Source of the DNA: an uncultured Lachnospiraceae bacterium
GTDB lineage: Bacteria; Bacillota; Clostridia; Lachnospirales; Lachnospiraceae
DNA: 64,000 nt
Assembly (NCBI GenBank): GCA_910586205.1
Contig: CAJUGD010000019.1
Span: 1-64,000, forward strand
Direction: 5' to 3'
In this document: one piece after another, positions 50,919 to 60,319 of the stretch
Numbering within the stretch: the first letter of the stretch is position 1
Layout: every line of letters starts with the position of its first letter
Made by a program: the position numbers and the translations under genes
The notes under the pieces: generated by a model
Seen by the model: only the letters and a program-made list of their open reading frames with translations
The model's database searches: none
What the model was told of the DNA's origin: nothing

Positions 50919-52172
50919 ATGAAAGGAAATGTGATTGTCGGACAGTCCGGAGGTCCCACGGCGGTGATTAATTCCAGCTTAGCGGGAGTGTACCGTACCG
51001 CCATCGACCGGGGGGCCAAGAAGGTTTATGGAATGAGATTCGGGATTCAGGGTCTTTTAGATGAGCAGTATGTAGATCTGTCAAAGCACATCAAAAATGA
51101 TCTGGATGTGGAGATTTTAAAGCGCACCCCGTCTGCATTTTTGGGAACCTGCCGTTATAAGCTGCCTGATATTCATGAGAACCAGGAGATTTATAAGAAG
51201 ATCTTTGAGATTCTGGACAAGCTGAATATTGAGTGCTTTATTTACATTGGCGGCAATGATTCTATGGATACCATTAAGAAGCTTTCAGACTATGCCATTT
51301 TGATGGGTAAGGGTCAGAAGTTTGTGGGAGTGCCCAAAACCATTGACAATGATCTGGCTCTGACGGACCATACGCCTGGATACGGAAGCGCAGCCAAGTA
51401 TATCGCTACATCCACTAAGGAAGTTATCCGGGACGGCTTAGGCTTTTCCTATCAAAAGAAGCTGGTGACGATTATTGAGATCATGGGACGGAATGCAGGG
51501 TGGCTTACCGGTGCGTCGGCTTTGTCACGGGGCGAGGACTGCGATGGCCCGGATTTGATCTATCTGCCGGAGGTTCCTTTTGAGATCGACCGGTTTGTGG
51601 AAAAGGTGCGGAAGCTGCTGGAGAAAAAGGATGTGATTGTGGTTGCCATTTCAGAGGGAATCCGGAATTCAGAGGGCAGGTATATCAGTGAGATGTCTGC
51701 TGCCACAGACTACGTGGATGCTTTTGGACACAAGCAGCTTACGGGTTCTGCCAGCTATCTGGCCAATGTGATCAATCAGCAGATCGGCTGTAAGTCCAGA
51801 GCCGTAGAGTTCAGTACCCTTCAGAGAAGCGCAGCCCATCTGGCTTCCCGGGTAGATGTAAATGAAGCATTTATGGTAGGCGGCGCTGCGGTCAAAGCTG
51901 CCGACGAGGGCGACACCGGCAGAATGGTAGTCATTGACCGGGTATCTGATGATCCGTATCAGAGCGCAACCGGAATTTATGATGTGCATAAGATTGCAAA
52001 CGGAGAGAAGCTGGTTCCGAGAGATTGGATTACGAAAGACGGAACTTATGTGACGGAGGAATTTATTGATTACGTGCGTCCGCTGATCCAAGGCGATTAT
52101 CCTTGTGTCATGGTCGGCGGTATTCCGCGTCATCTCTATATGTCTTCCGGCCGAGGGAAGAAAGGGGAATAA
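50919..52172 (+). CDS. pfp: Diphosphate-dependent phosphofructokinase-type enzyme
   Basis: 417 residues. IVGQSGGPTAVINSSLAG, IYIGGNDSMDTIKKL and VPKTIDNDLALTDHTPGYGSAAK. The lysine in PKTIDND (glycine in ATP enzymes) points to pyrophosphate as phosphoryl donor; IIEIMGRNAGWLTG is the usual substrate loop. It phosphorylates fructose-6-phosphate reversibly in glycolysis. TAAGGAGG lies before the ATG. The next gene starts 4 bases after its stop. Confidence 0.92.
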   Translation: MKGNVIVGQSGGPTAVINSSLAGVYRTAIDRGAKKVYGMRFGIQGLLDEQYVDLSKHIKNDLDVEILKRTPSAFLGTCRYKLPDIHENQEIYKKIFEILDKLNIECFIYIGGNDSMDTIKKLSDYAILMGKGQKFVGVPKTIDNDLALTDHTPGYGSAAKYIATSTKEVIRDGLGFSYQKKLVTIIEIMGRNAGWLTGASALSRGEDCDGPDLIYLPEVPFEIDRFVEKVRKLLEKKDVIVVAISEGIRNSEGRYISEMSAATDYVDAFGHKQLTGSASYLANVINQQIGCKSRAVEFSTLQRSAAHLASRVDVNEAFMVGGAAVKAADEGDTGRMVVIDRVSDDPYQSATGIYDVHKIANGEKLVPRDWITKDGTYVTEEFIDYVRPLIQGDYPCVMVGGIPRHLYMSSGRGKKGE

Positions 52173-52176
52173 ACTT

Positions 52177-52611
52177 ATGCTGTCAAAGGCAATTGGAATC
52201 GCTACGAATGCTTTTCAGGGCGTCATAGACGCCAAAGGGAATCCCTATATCGACCATGCCATGCGTGTCATGAGCAAGATGGACACGGAGGAGGAGAAGA
52301 TCATAGCGGTGCTTCATGACGTGGTGGAGGATACGGAGATGACCCTGCACGAGCTGCAGGAGGCAGGTTTCTCCCGGACCGTCCTGGATACAATTGGCAT
52401 GCTGACAAAGAAACCCGATATGAAGTATTTTGATTACATTGAGGATATTCATTCCAGCGAGCTGGCATCCAAAATAAAGATTGCAGAGATTGAGGACAAC
52501 CAGGACATTATGCGTGTCCGCAAGATGTCGTTCCAGACCTATACAACAGCGGAACGGGTAAAAAAGACCCTTGCGATCTTAAAGGATGAGGGAAGCAGCG
52601 GGAAGTTTTAA
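52177..52611 (+). CDS. Small HD-domain hydrolase related to RelA/SpoT hydrolase domain
   Basis: 144 residues. YIDHAMRVMSKM, VLHDVVEDTEMTLHEL (HD motif) and IKIAEIEDNQD match the metal-binding motifs of ppGpp hydrolase domains, without a synthetase or TGS part. It may degrade alarmones (MESH1-like), or another nucleotide. ATG 52177 follows AAAGGGG. Likely co-transcribed with the phosphofructokinase gene. Confidence 0.78.
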   Translation: MLSKAIGIATNAFQGVIDAKGNPYIDHAMRVMSKMDTEEEKIIAVLHDVVEDTEMTLHELQEAGFSRTVLDTIGMLTKKPDMKYFDYIEDIHSSELASKIKIAEIEDNQDIMRVRKMSFQTYTTAERVKKTLAILKDEGSSGKF

Positions 52612-52659
52612 AGAACAGGTGATAAAATGCTGTCCCCCGGCATATGCTTATAGCAGTAA

Positions 52660-52712
52660 AGTATTGCCGGAGATACCTGGATTTCAGTGATTTTGTGCTG
52701 TCCGGCAATACT
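52660..52712. repeat. Inverted repeat upstream of spoIVA
   Basis: AGTATTGCCGG (52660-52670) and CCGGCAATACT (52702-52712) are exact inverted repeats 31 bases apart, in the 125-base gap before spoIVA. No U run follows. No convincing sigma-E promoter was identified. Confidence 0.45.
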
Positions 52713-52736
52713 CCAGCATAGCAAGGGGGCATCTTC

Positions 52737-54212
52737 ATGGAAAGTTATAACGTATACAAGGATATTAAGGCCCGGACAGGAGGAGAGATCTATCTGGGAG
52801 TGGTCGGTCCGGTCCGCACAGGAAAATCTACTTTTATCAAGCGTTTTATGGAACAGCTTGTGCTGCCGGAGATGGAAGATGAGCATCGGAAAAACCAGAC
52901 CAGAGATGAACTTCCGCAAAGCGCTGCGGGCAAGACCATCATGACCACAGAGCCTAAATTCATCCCAAAGGAGGCGGCCCTGATTCAGCCAACAGAAGGG
53001 ATTCAGGCAAAGGTACGTCTGATCGACTGTGTTGGCTTTATGGTGGACGGGGCAGCCGGTCATGTGGAGAATGATCGGGAACGTCTGGTAAAGACCCCCT
53101 GGTTTGAGGAGGAGATTCCCTTTACCCAGGCAGCGGAGATTGGCACCCGCAAGGTGATTAAAGACCATTCCACCATTGGAATCGTGATCACCACAGACGG
53201 TTCTTTTGGGGATCTGAAGCGGGAAGCGTACATAGGGGCAGAAAATACTGCCATCCAGGAACTAAAGGAGATCGGCAAACCATTTCTGGTTCTGCTTAAT
53301 TCGGATCGGCCTTACTCTGAGGAGACGGCCCGTCTGGCACGGGAACTGGAAAAGCAGTATGATGTGACCGTTATGCCGGTAAATTGTGAACAGCTTAAAA
53401 GAGAAGACGTCCATCGGATTCTGGAAAAGGTGCTGAAGGAATTTCCTGTGACAGAGGTGGATTTTTTCATTCCTAAATGGCTGGAGATCCTTCCTGGAAG
53501 CCACTGGCTGAAGGAGCAGGCAGTAAAGACAGCCCGTGAACTGATGGCAAAGGTAAGGCAGATGAAGGATGTGCCCGCAGATTTCGGCAGCAATGATTCG
53601 GAAGTGATCCGCTCCATGAAGGTAGATGAGATGGATCTGTCTGACGGAAGTGTATCTGTACAGGTAGCCTTAGAGGACGGGTATTACTACCAGACTTTAA
53701 GCGACTTTGCCGGAATCCCCATTACAGACGAATATCAGCTTATGCAGAAACTTCGGGATCTTGCCTCTATGCAGACCGAGTATGACAAGGTATTAAATGC
53801 CATGAACCAGGTGCGGATGCGCGGCTACGGCGTGGTCACTCCGGAACGCTCGGAGATTATTTTAGACGAACCCGCCGTGATCCGTCACGGCAACAAATAC
53901 GGCGTTAAAATGCGTGCCGAAGCGCCTTCCATCAATTTAATCAAGGCCCACATCCAGACCGAGATAGCACCCATTGTAGGAAGCGAACAGCAGGCAGAAG
54001 ATCTAATCGCCTACATGAAAGAAAACGCCCGAAAAAAAGAAGACGGCATCTGGGACACCAACATCTTCGGAAAATCCATTGAGCAGATCGTAGAAGACGG
54101 CATCCAAGCCAAAGTCAGCCAAATGACCGAAGACTGCCAAATGAAGCTGCAAGACGCCCTCCAAAAAATCATCAACGACAGCAGCGGGGGGATGATATGC
54201 ATCATCATCTAG
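52737..54212 (+). CDS. spoIVA: Stage IV sporulation protein A
   Basis: 491 residues. Opening VYKDIKARTGGEIYLGVVGP with the Walker A VRTGKSTFIKRFMEQLVLP, and the hydrophobic C-terminus IINDSSGGMICIII are diagnostic of SpoIVA, the ATPase that polymerises on the forespore surface as base of the spore coat. The organism is therefore likely an endospore former. From about 53.85 kb synonymous positions become C-rich, unlike the 5' part. Confidence 0.96.
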   Translation: MESYNVYKDIKARTGGEIYLGVVGPVRTGKSTFIKRFMEQLVLPEMEDEHRKNQTRDELPQSAAGKTIMTTEPKFIPKEAALIQPTEGIQAKVRLIDCVGFMVDGAAGHVENDRERLVKTPWFEEEIPFTQAAEIGTRKVIKDHSTIGIVITTDGSFGDLKREAYIGAENTAIQELKEIGKPFLVLLNSDRPYSEETARLARELEKQYDVTVMPVNCEQLKREDVHRILEKVLKEFPVTEVDFFIPKWLEILPGSHWLKEQAVKTARELMAKVRQMKDVPADFGSNDSEVIRSMKVDEMDLSDGSVSVQVALEDGYYYQTLSDFAGIPITDEYQLMQKLRDLASMQTEYDKVLNAMNQVRMRGYGVVTPERSEIILDEPAVIRHGNKYGVKMRAEAPSINLIKAHIQTEIAPIVGSEQQAEDLIAYMKENARKKEDGIWDTNIFGKSIEQIVEDGIQAKVSQMTEDCQMKLQDALQKIINDSSGGMICIII

Positions 54213-54218
54213 CAGTGC

Positions 54219-54283
54219 CAAATAAGACGGAAATATTTTTTCGTTGTGCTTGCACAAAAGAAAAAATATTTCTGGCTTATTTG
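54219..54283 (+). terminator. Extended hairpin after spoIVA
   Basis: CAAATAAG (54219-54226) with CTTATTTG (54276-54283), GAAATATTTTTTC (54230-54242) with GAAAAAATATTTC (54260-54272), and TTGTGC with GCACAA form a nearly continuous stem. It could terminate transcription. It overlaps the first 134-bp repeat. Confidence 0.6.
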
Positions 54284-54638
54284 ATAGGGCGAGAGCCCGT
54301 CAGTGAGGTGAAGCGAAGTGGAACCGAACTGCACTGCGTCCCCGGAGCCAAAATGAGCAACCACAAACAAATCTTCGTTGTGCTTGCACAAAAGAAAAAA
54401 TATTTCTGGCTTATTTGATAGGGCGAGAGCCCGTCAGTGAGGTGAAGCGAAGTGGAACCGAACTGCACTGCGTCCCCGGAGCCAAAATGAGCAACCACAA
54501 ACAAATCTTCGTTGTGCTTGCACAAAAGAAAAAATATTTCTGGCTTATTTGATAGGGCGAGAGCCCGTCAGTGAGGTGAAGCGAAGTGGAACCGAACTGC
54601 ACTGCGTCCCCAGAGCCAAAATGAGCAACCACAAACAT
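54241..54638. repeat. Three tandem copies of a 134-bp repeat
   Basis: Units begin TCGTTGTGCTTGCAC at 54241, 54375 and 54509; the third copy is slightly shorter and has one C-to-A change (CCCCAGAGCC). Each unit includes the GGGCGAGAGCCC hairpin. The period is not a multiple of three, so reading frames shift between units and the open frames seen here are not real genes. Function unknown; the array makes up most of the 484-base gap between spoIVA and the next gene. Confidence 0.9.
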
Positions 54639-54696
54639 ACCCCCTCCCCATACCTCACCCACACCCCCATCCACAACAAAAGAGGAGGAATCTCAC

Positions 54697-56298
54697 ATGC
54701 GTATCGTATTCAGCGGCGCCGCTCACGAAGTAACCGGAAGCTGCCATTACCTGCAGGCCGGCGATACCCATCTTCTTGTTGACTGCGGCATGGAACAAGG
54801 CTTCAATATCTATGAAAACGTAGAACCACCCGTACCCTGGTCTCAGATAGACTATGTACTTCTGACCCACGCCCACATCGACCATGCCGGAATGCTCCCT
54901 TACATTTACGCAAGGGGCTTTTCCGGTCATGTGATGGCTACCACCGCTACCTGTGACCTATGCAACATCATGTTAAAGGACAGCGCCCACATTCAGGAAA
55001 TGGAGGCTGAGTGGAAAAACCGCAAGGCCCGCCGGGCCGGCGGAGCAGAAGTAAAACCCCTTTACGAGATGAACGACGCCTTAGGCGTTCTGGAGCAGTT
55101 CGTCCCCAACACCTACGGTGATATTGTTAAATTATCAGACAATGTAACCATCCGTTTCACAGATATCGGCCATCTCTTAGGCTCAGCTTCCATTGAGATC
55201 TGGCTGAAAGAAGACAATATTGAAAAAAAGATCGTCTTTTCCGGTGACATAGGAAATAAGAACAAGCCCTTAATCCGGGATCCATCCTATACCCTGTCGG
55301 CAGATTATGCGGTGATGGAATCAACTTACGGAAACCGTCTCCACCAGAAAGGTAAGGATCACATTTCCGAGCTGGTCCGCATTGTTCAGGAAACCTTAGA
55401 CCGAGGCGGCAATGTAGTGATACCGGCATTTGCCGTTGGCAGAACCCAAGAGCTTTTATACTATTTCCGTCACATAAAAAACCAGCGCCTGATCCGCGGC
55501 CATGAAAACTTTGAGGTTTATGTGGACAGTCCTTTGGCAGTGGAAGCTACCCATGTATTCAAGCAGAACCAGTTGGAATGCTATGACGAGGAGACCAGGG
55601 AGCTGGTGCGGATGGGAGTCAACCCCATATCCTTCCCGGGACTGAAGCTTTCCATCAGCAGTGAGGAATCCAAAAACATCAACTTTGATCCCAGCCCCAA
55701 GGTAATCATCTCTGCTTCCGGCATGTGTGATGCAGGCCGTATCCGCCACCACTTAAAACACAACCTGTGGAGACGGGAATGCACGGTGATCTTTGCAGGA
55801 TATCAGGCAGAGGGAACCTTAGGGAGAAGCTTAGTAGACGGAAACCGGACAGTAAAGCTGTTTGGCGAAACGATTGACGTGGAAGCCCACATTGAAACCC
55901 TTCATGATATCAGCGGCCATGCCGACCGGGACGGTCTTTTAGAGTGGGTGGAGAATTTTGAAAAAAAGCCAGATCAGATCTTCATAGTACATGGAAACGA
56001 CGAAGTGTGCGATCAATTTGCAGATCTGATTACAGAACGGACAGGCATTCCGGCAAAAGCGCCCTTCAGCGGTGCAGAGTATGATCTGGTGGCCGGTCAG
56101 TGGGTTAAGGAGACAGAAGGGGTTCACATTGTCACGAAAAGCGCTGCTGCAAAGAAAGCTAAGGGAGTCTTTGCACGGCTTCTGGCTGCCGGTGAGCGCC
56201 TGATGGCGGTGATTGCCCGAAATGAAGGCGGCACCAACAAAGATCTGGCCAAATTTGCAGATCAGATCCATTCCCTGTGCGACAAATGGGACCGGTAA
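54697..56298 (+). CDS. Metallo-beta-lactamase fold ribonuclease (beta-CASP family)
   Basis: 533 residues. LLTHAHIDHAG near residue 58 (HxHxDH), the zinc ligand SGDIGN region, beta-CASP motifs VDSPLAVEAT, ISASGMCDAGRIRHHL and the C-terminal SGHADRDGLLEWV/FIVHGN (RMMBL). Related enzymes are RNA nucleases of the CPSF73/TTHA0252 type. A ~60-residue C-terminal extension is present. AGGAGG precedes the ATG. Confidence 0.9.
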   Translation: MRIVFSGAAHEVTGSCHYLQAGDTHLLVDCGMEQGFNIYENVEPPVPWSQIDYVLLTHAHIDHAGMLPYIYARGFSGHVMATTATCDLCNIMLKDSAHIQEMEAEWKNRKARRAGGAEVKPLYEMNDALGVLEQFVPNTYGDIVKLSDNVTIRFTDIGHLLGSASIEIWLKEDNIEKKIVFSGDIGNKNKPLIRDPSYTLSADYAVMESTYGNRLHQKGKDHISELVRIVQETLDRGGNVVIPAFAVGRTQELLYYFRHIKNQRLIRGHENFEVYVDSPLAVEATHVFKQNQLECYDEETRELVRMGVNPISFPGLKLSISSEESKNINFDPSPKVIISASGMCDAGRIRHHLKHNLWRRECTVIFAGYQAEGTLGRSLVDGNRTVKLFGETIDVEAHIETLHDISGHADRDGLLEWVENFEKKPDQIFIVHGNDEVCDQFADLITERTGIPAKAPFSGAEYDLVAGQWVKETEGVHIVTKSAAAKKAKGVFARLLAAGERLMAVIARNEGGTNKDLAKFADQIHSLCDKWDR

Positions 56299-56325
56299 AA
56301 TATTAAGTAAGGAGATTTATCATAT

Positions 56326-56814
56326 ATGACAAAGGTTCAGATCTACACAGACGGCTCTGCCAGAGGAAATCCTGACGGTCCGGGAGGCTATGGGGCTGTG
56401 CTTCAATTTATGGACAGCAAGGGGCAGCTTCATGAGAAGGTGTTGTCAGCAGGCTACAAAAAGACTACCAACAACCGGATGGAGCTGATGGCTGCCATTG
56501 TAGGGTTAGAGGCATTAAACCGTCCCTGCCAGGTAGAACTGTACTCAGATTCCAAGTATTTAACCGATGCCTTTAACCAGCATTGGATTGACAACTGGGT
56601 TATGAACCATTGGAAACGAGGAAAAAGCGGCACAGTCAAAAATGTAGATCTGTGGGAGCGCCTTTTGGAAGCCAAAGCCCCTCATCAGGTTTTGTTTATA
56701 TGGGTGAAGGGACATGCCGGACACCCGCAGAACGAGCGCTGCGACAAGCTGGCAACGGCTGCAGCAGACGGAGATCATCTGATGATTGACCATGGAGCAG
56801 AAAGCCATTCATAA
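56326..56814 (+). CDS. rnhA: Ribonuclease HI
   Basis: 162 residues. Catalytic acids in YTDGSARGNPDGPGGYGA, NNRMELMAAIVGLEAL and LYSDSKYLTDAFNQHWIDNW are all present, followed by WVKGHAGHPQNERCDKLA. It degrades RNA in RNA-DNA hybrids, so the window carries both HI and HII enzymes. A terminator hairpin lies about 100 bases downstream. Confidence 0.95.
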   Translation: MTKVQIYTDGSARGNPDGPGGYGAVLQFMDSKGQLHEKVLSAGYKKTTNNRMELMAAIVGLEALNRPCQVELYSDSKYLTDAFNQHWIDNWVMNHWKRGKSGTVKNVDLWERLLEAKAPHQVLFIWVKGHAGHPQNERCDKLATAAADGDHLMIDHGAESHS

Positions 56815-56913
56815 AGGTTTTCATAAACAGAAGGAAATTGGTTACGGTTCTCTTACGAATATTTACTTCTTTTGTCCTCCTGTTCCCTTTCCTGGAAGAT
56901 TGTGTTATGGTAT

Positions 56914-56950
56914 AGGAAAAGGTTTATAGAAACCTTTTCCTATTTTTTAA
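56914..56950 (+). terminator. Intrinsic terminator downstream of rnhA
   Basis: AGGAAAAGGTTT (56914-56925) pairs exactly with AAACCTTTTCCT (56930-56941), followed by ATTTTTTAA. Confidence 0.8.
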
Positions 56951-57021
56951 TGTGCTTATTATTGCATAAACAAACTTAGAACGTTTCTTTCGAGAGAATA
57001 AAGAACAGGATGGGATAATGT

Positions 57022-57894
57022 ATGAAATTTAAGGGGATTTGGATTGTCATCTGCCTGATTTTAATGGTTGGATTCACCTCCACCAATTATATACGAAAAA
57101 TAACCGGCAGTACGGGAGAGGAAGCTTACGAGACATCTCTCCTATCTTATCAACAGGCAGAGACTTTCGAAGAAGCTAAGGAAGGCGCGGCATTAACAGG
57201 GCAGGAGACTTTCCGGGCTTTGTCCAGAGAAGCTTCTGGCTTTAAGAACGAAAGCACAAAGGAAAAGGCCGAAGAAAAGAAAGAGTACGATGTTTTTGCT
57301 GCGAATGTTCCAAAACAGGAAAAGATTGAGACACGGGAAGCAGAAAAACTTCAAGAGCTTCCGGCAGAACAAAAACAATCCGTCTCCGGATTTCATCTTG
57401 CCACAGCCTCTGAACCGGATGGTTTTCTGCAGAATGACGAAGGCTTCAGAAAAGAATCAGAAAAGAACGGGACAAGCAGCACCTCTCTCTTTTCTGAAAA
57501 TGCCGGGCAGGATAAAGAAGAAAACCAACGAAATACTGCTTTGGCAAGACTTCAGGAATTGGACAGCCAGATTGCCCGCAACCGGACAAAGGATACAGAG
57601 ATAACAGCCAGCTCCCAAAAAGCGGCTGCGGAGAGCGAATGGAGGCTGTGGGAGACAGAACTCCAGAGGATGATTGAACATTTAAAAGAAAAGCTGGATC
57701 GTGATCAGCAGGATCAATTAATGCGTCAGCATAGAGAATGGATCCGCAGCCGGGAGGAACAGGCAGTGGAGGCATCCCAAAAGCAAATGGGAAGCGCCAT
57801 GGAAGAAGTCAGCTACAGCAGGGCTTTAGCAGAGCTGACACGTGAAAGAAGCTATCAGATAGCCCAAATATATGAAGAATTTTTTGTCCCATGA
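57022..57894 (+). CDS. Exported protein with C-terminal DUF1311/LprI-like domain
   Basis: 290 residues. An N-terminal hydrophobic segment (about 4-22, no lipobox) is followed by a low-complexity, Glu/Lys/Ser-rich stretch (about 30-190). The last ~95 residues (WRLWETELQRMIEHLKEK, QLMRQHREWIRSREEQA, ALAELTRERSYQI) resemble the DUF1311 domain of LprI-like proteins, whose role is unclear. It is probably held at the outside of the membrane. The region before it has no clear promoter. Confidence 0.6.
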   Translation: MKFKGIWIVICLILMVGFTSTNYIRKITGSTGEEAYETSLLSYQQAETFEEAKEGAALTGQETFRALSREASGFKNESTKEKAEEKKEYDVFAANVPKQEKIETREAEKLQELPAEQKQSVSGFHLATASEPDGFLQNDEGFRKESEKNGTSSTSLFSENAGQDKEENQRNTALARLQELDSQIARNRTKDTEITASSQKAAAESEWRLWETELQRMIEHLKEKLDRDQQDQLMRQHREWIRSREEQAVEASQKQMGSAMEEVSYSRALAELTRERSYQIAQIYEEFFVP

Positions 57895-57968
57895 CAGAAT
57901 TATTGCTGTTTACTTAAAACAATACTCCTTTTTTTGACGGCATTTTGCTGAAATAGAGATGCATTGCC

Positions 57969-57997
57969 TTGCTTTTTCATGTTGAATTTGCTATAAT
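57969..57997 (+). promoter_or_regulatory. Sigma-A promoter of the chemoreceptor gene
   Basis: TTGCTT at 57969-57974 and TATAAT at 57992-57997, spacer 17, about 97 bases before the ATG. Confidence 0.6.
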
Positions 57998-58094
57998 ATT
58001 AGCAACGTTTTATGAGCGGTTTTATAAAAATCAGCTTTCATTTAAGGGAAAGCAGGTTCCTGTCTGAACCTGGGCAGGAGAAAGGGAGGATGTT

Positions 58095-60230
58095 ATGTTT
58101 AAAAAAATGAAACTGGCGCCAAAATTGGCGCTGGCCATAGGCAGTATGCTGACGGTAATTCTGGTGATCTTGATTGGAATAACGGTTTCCTTGTCTCGTT
58201 CTGCAATCTCGGCTTCCACCAATAGCGAACTGATGGAAATATCCAAATCAAATTCACAGCAGATTCAGAGAATTTTTGATGAGGCAGAATCCGTTGCTCA
58301 GAATATGCAGCATTATTTGGAGCAGTCTTATAAAACAGCCAAAGAAAATCCGGCATGGGCAGTGATCCCTTCGGTTCCGGAAGCAAGAGATCTTTGTGAA
58401 AGCTCCATTTATAATGAAGTCCTTACGCCAATCAGCTATGATGTGGAAGTGTTTCTTCGGGAAACTGCCCGCAGCACGGCAGCATATAGTAAAGACTTAG
58501 CCGGCGTGGGCGTTATGTTTGAACCCTATAAGTTTCAGAGCAATCTGCGCGGCTATGCATTTTACATAAGTGAAGACAATATTGATCAGGAAATACAGCC
58601 CTATGGAGTCTACGAAACCTATTCCCAAGAGATTTATTACAAAATGGCCGCCGAAGGAAAAAAGCCGGTTGTCACGGATCCTTATGAATACGAAGGCAAT
58701 ACTTTAGTCTCCTATGCATGTCCTGTGTTTAATAACAATGATTTTACCGGAGTGGTTGTGGCCGATATTAAAGTAAACAATTTTGATAAGGTAAATGCAA
58801 CGAATGCCCATTATCCCAGTATGTATGCCACGATTTACAGTGATGCAGGGAAGATCATTTATGACAGTGAAGATAAAGATGACATCGGAAGGATGCTTTC
58901 GGAGTTTACCCCTAATGCCTCAGAACTTAAATCCATCCAGGACAAGATGGCAGAGGGAAATGCCTTTCAGATAGAAACTACCCGGGAAGATGGAAGGAAA
59001 GTCACCAGATTCTTTACCCCTATCCATGCAGCAGAGCAGACATGGTGGTCCTTGACAGCCGTAAGCTCACGGGATATTGACGCATCCGTGAGAAAGACTG
59101 TATTTTGGATGCTTTTGCTTTCTGTGATTGCGCTTGTTGTCATTATTCTTACCATTATTGTTGTGCTGCGTAAAATGCTCCATCCTGTACAGGGAGTGGT
59201 AGATGCAGCCAGAAGCATTGCTGAGGGGAATCTGGATGTGCATTTTGAGTCAGCCAATGAGGATGAGATCGGCATTCTCTCTCAGACTTTTGCCAAAATG
59301 GCGGTAAATCTAAACCAGATTATAACAGATGTCAAATATGTTTTAGGTGAGATGGCTGACGGAAACTTTGATGTGAAAACCAAAGCAGAAGAAAGCTATG
59401 TGGGAGCATTCGAGGGGGTGTTAAGCTCTGTCCGCAGGATGAATCGAAGACTGAGCGGCACCTTAAGCCAGATTGACAATTCAGCCGATCAGGTATCAGC
59501 CGGAAGCGATCAGATGTCCTCCGGAGCCCAGGCTTTGTCTCAGGGAGCTGTGGAGCAGGCTGAATCCATCGAAAAACTGGCTTCCACCATTGAGGGCATC
59601 TTAGGACAAGTGCAGCAAACTGCCAGTAATGCTTCCGAGGCCAGAGAACGTTCCTTAACCTCCAGCGATGAGATTACCGTATGCAGCAACCAGATGAATG
59701 ACATGATGGAGGCCATGGGAGAGATCGGAAAGAAATCCGCGGAGATTGGCAAGATCATCAAAACCATTGAAGATATTGCATTTCAGACCAATATATTGGC
59801 TTTGAATGCTGCTGTAGAGGCGGCCCGTGCCGGAGAAGCCGGCAAAGGCTTTGCAGTGGTGGCAGATGAGGTTCGTAATCTTGCCAGCAAATCAGCCACA
59901 GCATCCAACAGTACCTCGGATCTGATTCAAGGTGCGGTAAATGCAGTGGATAAGGGAAACCGGATTGCCAGAGACACGGCTGAATCTCTGATGAAAGTAG
60001 TGGGAAGCACCAAACTGGTTTCTGAGATTGTAGAACAGATTGCCGAGGCGGCTGCTTCTCAATCCGATTCTTTAGAGCAGGTTACAGAGGGAATGAACCA
60101 GATCTCCAGCGTTGTTCATACCAATTCCGCCACAGCAGAGGAAAGCGCAGCCACCAGCGAGCAGCTTTCCAGCCAGGCTCAGATGTTGAGAAACCTGGTG
60201 GGACAGTTTAAGCTGCGCAGGGAACGATAA
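58095..60230 (+). CDS. Methyl-accepting chemotaxis protein
   Basis: 711 residues. Membrane segment at about 11-34, an extracellular dCache-like ligand domain to about 330, a second membrane segment at about 335-360, then HAMP (VVDAARSIAEGNLDVHFES) and the signalling coiled coil with the hairpin tip EIGKIIKTIEDIAFQTNILA near 550-570 and AGEAGKGFAVVADEVRNLA. The ligand is unknown. No other chemotaxis genes are in the window. Confidence 0.93.
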   Translation: MFKKMKLAPKLALAIGSMLTVILVILIGITVSLSRSAISASTNSELMEISKSNSQQIQRIFDEAESVAQNMQHYLEQSYKTAKENPAWAVIPSVPEARDLCESSIYNEVLTPISYDVEVFLRETARSTAAYSKDLAGVGVMFEPYKFQSNLRGYAFYISEDNIDQEIQPYGVYETYSQEIYYKMAAEGKKPVVTDPYEYEGNTLVSYACPVFNNNDFTGVVVADIKVNNFDKVNATNAHYPSMYATIYSDAGKIIYDSEDKDDIGRMLSEFTPNASELKSIQDKMAEGNAFQIETTREDGRKVTRFFTPIHAAEQTWWSLTAVSSRDIDASVRKTVFWMLLLSVIALVVIILTIIVVLRKMLHPVQGVVDAARSIAEGNLDVHFESANEDEIGILSQTFAKMAVNLNQIITDVKYVLGEMADGNFDVKTKAEESYVGAFEGVLSSVRRMNRRLSGTLSQIDNSADQVSAGSDQMSSGAQALSQGAVEQAESIEKLASTIEGILGQVQQTASNASEARERSLTSSDEITVCSNQMNDMMEAMGEIGKKSAEIGKIIKTIEDIAFQTNILALNAAVEAARAGEAGKGFAVVADEVRNLASKSATASNSTSDLIQGAVNAVDKGNRIARDTAESLMKVVGSTKLVSEIVEQIAEAAASQSDSLEQVTEGMNQISSVVHTNSATAEESAATSEQLSSQAQMLRNLVGQFKLRRER

Positions 60231-60238
60231 ATTCTGTC

Positions 60239-60267
60239 TTGCTAAAACCCCTTTCCTATGGTAAGAT
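60239..60267 (+). promoter_or_regulatory. Candidate promoter of the small membrane peptide and alaS
   Basis: TTGCTA at 60239-60244 and TAAGAT at 60262-60267, spacer 17. Confidence 0.5.
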
Positions 60268-60319
60268 ACATGGATGGAAACAAATGTTTTGATTTATAAT
60301 ATCGGAGGTATGACGGATC

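Noticed and set aside
54197..54782. Several open frames on both strands across the 134-bp repeats
   Set aside because: They repeat because the DNA repeats, the period changes frame, and they have no ribosome binding sites or recognisable domains.
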